From Deltaproteobacteria bacterium (lineage in GTDB: Bacteria; Desulfobacterota; DSM-4660; Desulfatiglandales; HGW-15), in contig JAFDIX010000158.1 in NCBI GenBank assembly GCA_019307805.1, positions 1 through 6,705 on the forward strand: a stretch of 6,705 nucleotides of DNA, given 5' to 3'. Under the pieces are notes generated by a model, which had not been told where the DNA came from, ran no database searches, and saw nothing but the letters and a program-made list of their open reading frames with translations. Shown piece after piece: positions 6,461-6,705 of the stretch; positions within the stretch are counted from its first letter, which is position 1, and each line of letters starts with the position of its first letter. The position numbers and the translations under genes were made by a program.

Positions 6461-6496
6461 GGGGGTGACGGTATTTTCCGTTCCCTCCTTTTTTTT
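6461..6496 (+). terminator. Intrinsic terminator of tRNA-Val
   Basis: GGGGGTGACGG (6461-6471) pairs with CCGTTCCCTCC (6478-6488) around the loop TATTTT, with two G-U pairs and one mismatch, and is followed by eight Ts (6489-6496). Stem, loop and T-run are all as expected for Rho-independent termination. Confidence 0.88.
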
Positions 6497-6567
6497 GCAA
6501 AATGTCTGGTCCCCGGGATCCGGTCGAATCCATTTAGGTAGGGGTAGCAAAAAGGACGTAAATACAG

Positions 6568-6582
6568 TATAATAGACTATTA
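6568..6582 (+). promoter_or_regulatory. TATAAT -10 box overlapped by a palindrome
   Basis: A perfect -10 hexamer TATAAT (6568-6573) lies about 50 nt before the last gene. The -35 region is poor (TAGCAA at 6545-6550, 17-bp spacing, three of six matches). Overlapping the -10 is a perfect palindrome, TAATAG-A-CTATTA (6570-6582), and a direct repeat TAGAC at 6573-6577 and 6581-6585. A weak -35 with a palindrome at the start site suggests a regulated promoter, but no regulator is visible. Confidence 0.45.
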
Positions 6583-6620
6583 GACGCATTCAGATCTTTA
6601 CTTGAGGGAATGGGGGTGTC

Positions 6621-6705
6621 ATGGATAACTTATTAAAATTTATAAAAGAAATTAAAGGTGATGACAAGTTCCAGAGCCTTGATGGGCCGGCCATCAAGCA
6701 GGGAA
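6621..6705 (+). CDS. Predicted restriction endonuclease-like protein, N-terminus only
   Basis: Twenty-eight codons are present before the right edge, starting MDNLLKFIKEIKGDDKFQSL and continuing with DGPAIKQG. From memory, this start resembles predicted type IV restriction endonuclease / HsdR N-terminal-like proteins (COG2810 type), where a helix like this is followed by a conserved A-x-KQ-x-I stretch leading to 'LLSLLGW'. The diagnostic nuclease core is outside the window, so the function is provisional. GGGGGTG (6612-6618) is a fair ribosome site just before the ATG. The visible codons are more AT-rich than the operon genes. It lies directly downstream of tRNA-Val and its terminator, with its own candidate promoter, so it is an independent transcription unit and could belong to an accessory region. 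Confidence 0.55.
   Translation, partial: MDNLLKFIKEIKGDDKFQSLDGPAIKQG

Noticed and set aside
1..6705. CRISPR array or insertion-sequence transposase
   Set aside because: No regularly spaced repeats of CRISPR length and no transposase-like frame were found on either strand.

Overview
The window is bacterial chromosome of moderate GC content. It carries one co-directional (+) gene block, a tRNA gene and the start of one further gene. The layout (exported zinc phospholipase C-like protein, mutL, miaA, FlgT-like secreted protein, pgsA, tRNA-Val) and the endonuclease-type MutL resemble Desulfobacterota / former Deltaproteobacteria. That assignment is an inference from gene content, not from any search.

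Layout. Positions 1-593 hold no gene I can support; there is one plausible sigma70-type promoter at 261-289. A degenerate palindromic repeat (594-697) lies just before the first gene. The block then runs: Zn-dependent phospholipase C-like protein (729-1589), mutL (1596-3320, 6 nt later), miaA (3400-4350), a secreted protein with FlgT-like N-terminal architecture (4374-5555, its ribosome site just past the miaA stop), a 13-bp perfect hairpin followed by a four-copy heptamer repeat (5554-5621), and pgsA (5651-6211). After pgsA come a ten-codon hydrophobic mini-ORF and a second palindromic element (6237-6323). Then follow a promoter, tRNA-Val(GAC) at 6377-6451, its intrinsic terminator, and the 5' end of a gene that looks like the N-terminus of a predicted restriction endonuclease (6621 to the right edge).

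How the genes fit together. MutL (mismatch repair) and MiaA (tRNA A37 prenylation) are a recurrent neighbouring pair in many Proteobacteria. PgsA makes phosphatidylglycerophosphate for membrane lipids. The phospholipase-like and FlgT-like proteins both carry signal peptides and should act outside the cytoplasm. The block is best read as a housekeeping operon or pair of operons with two poorly characterised exported proteins.

The least ordinary feature is the pair of palindromic elements bracketing the protein-coding block. They share a 23-nt right arm (19/23 identical) and both have a GC-rich hairpin core. Apart from that pair and the restriction-like gene next to the tRNA, the region looks ordinary, and I see no clear evidence of a wholly new multi-gene system.
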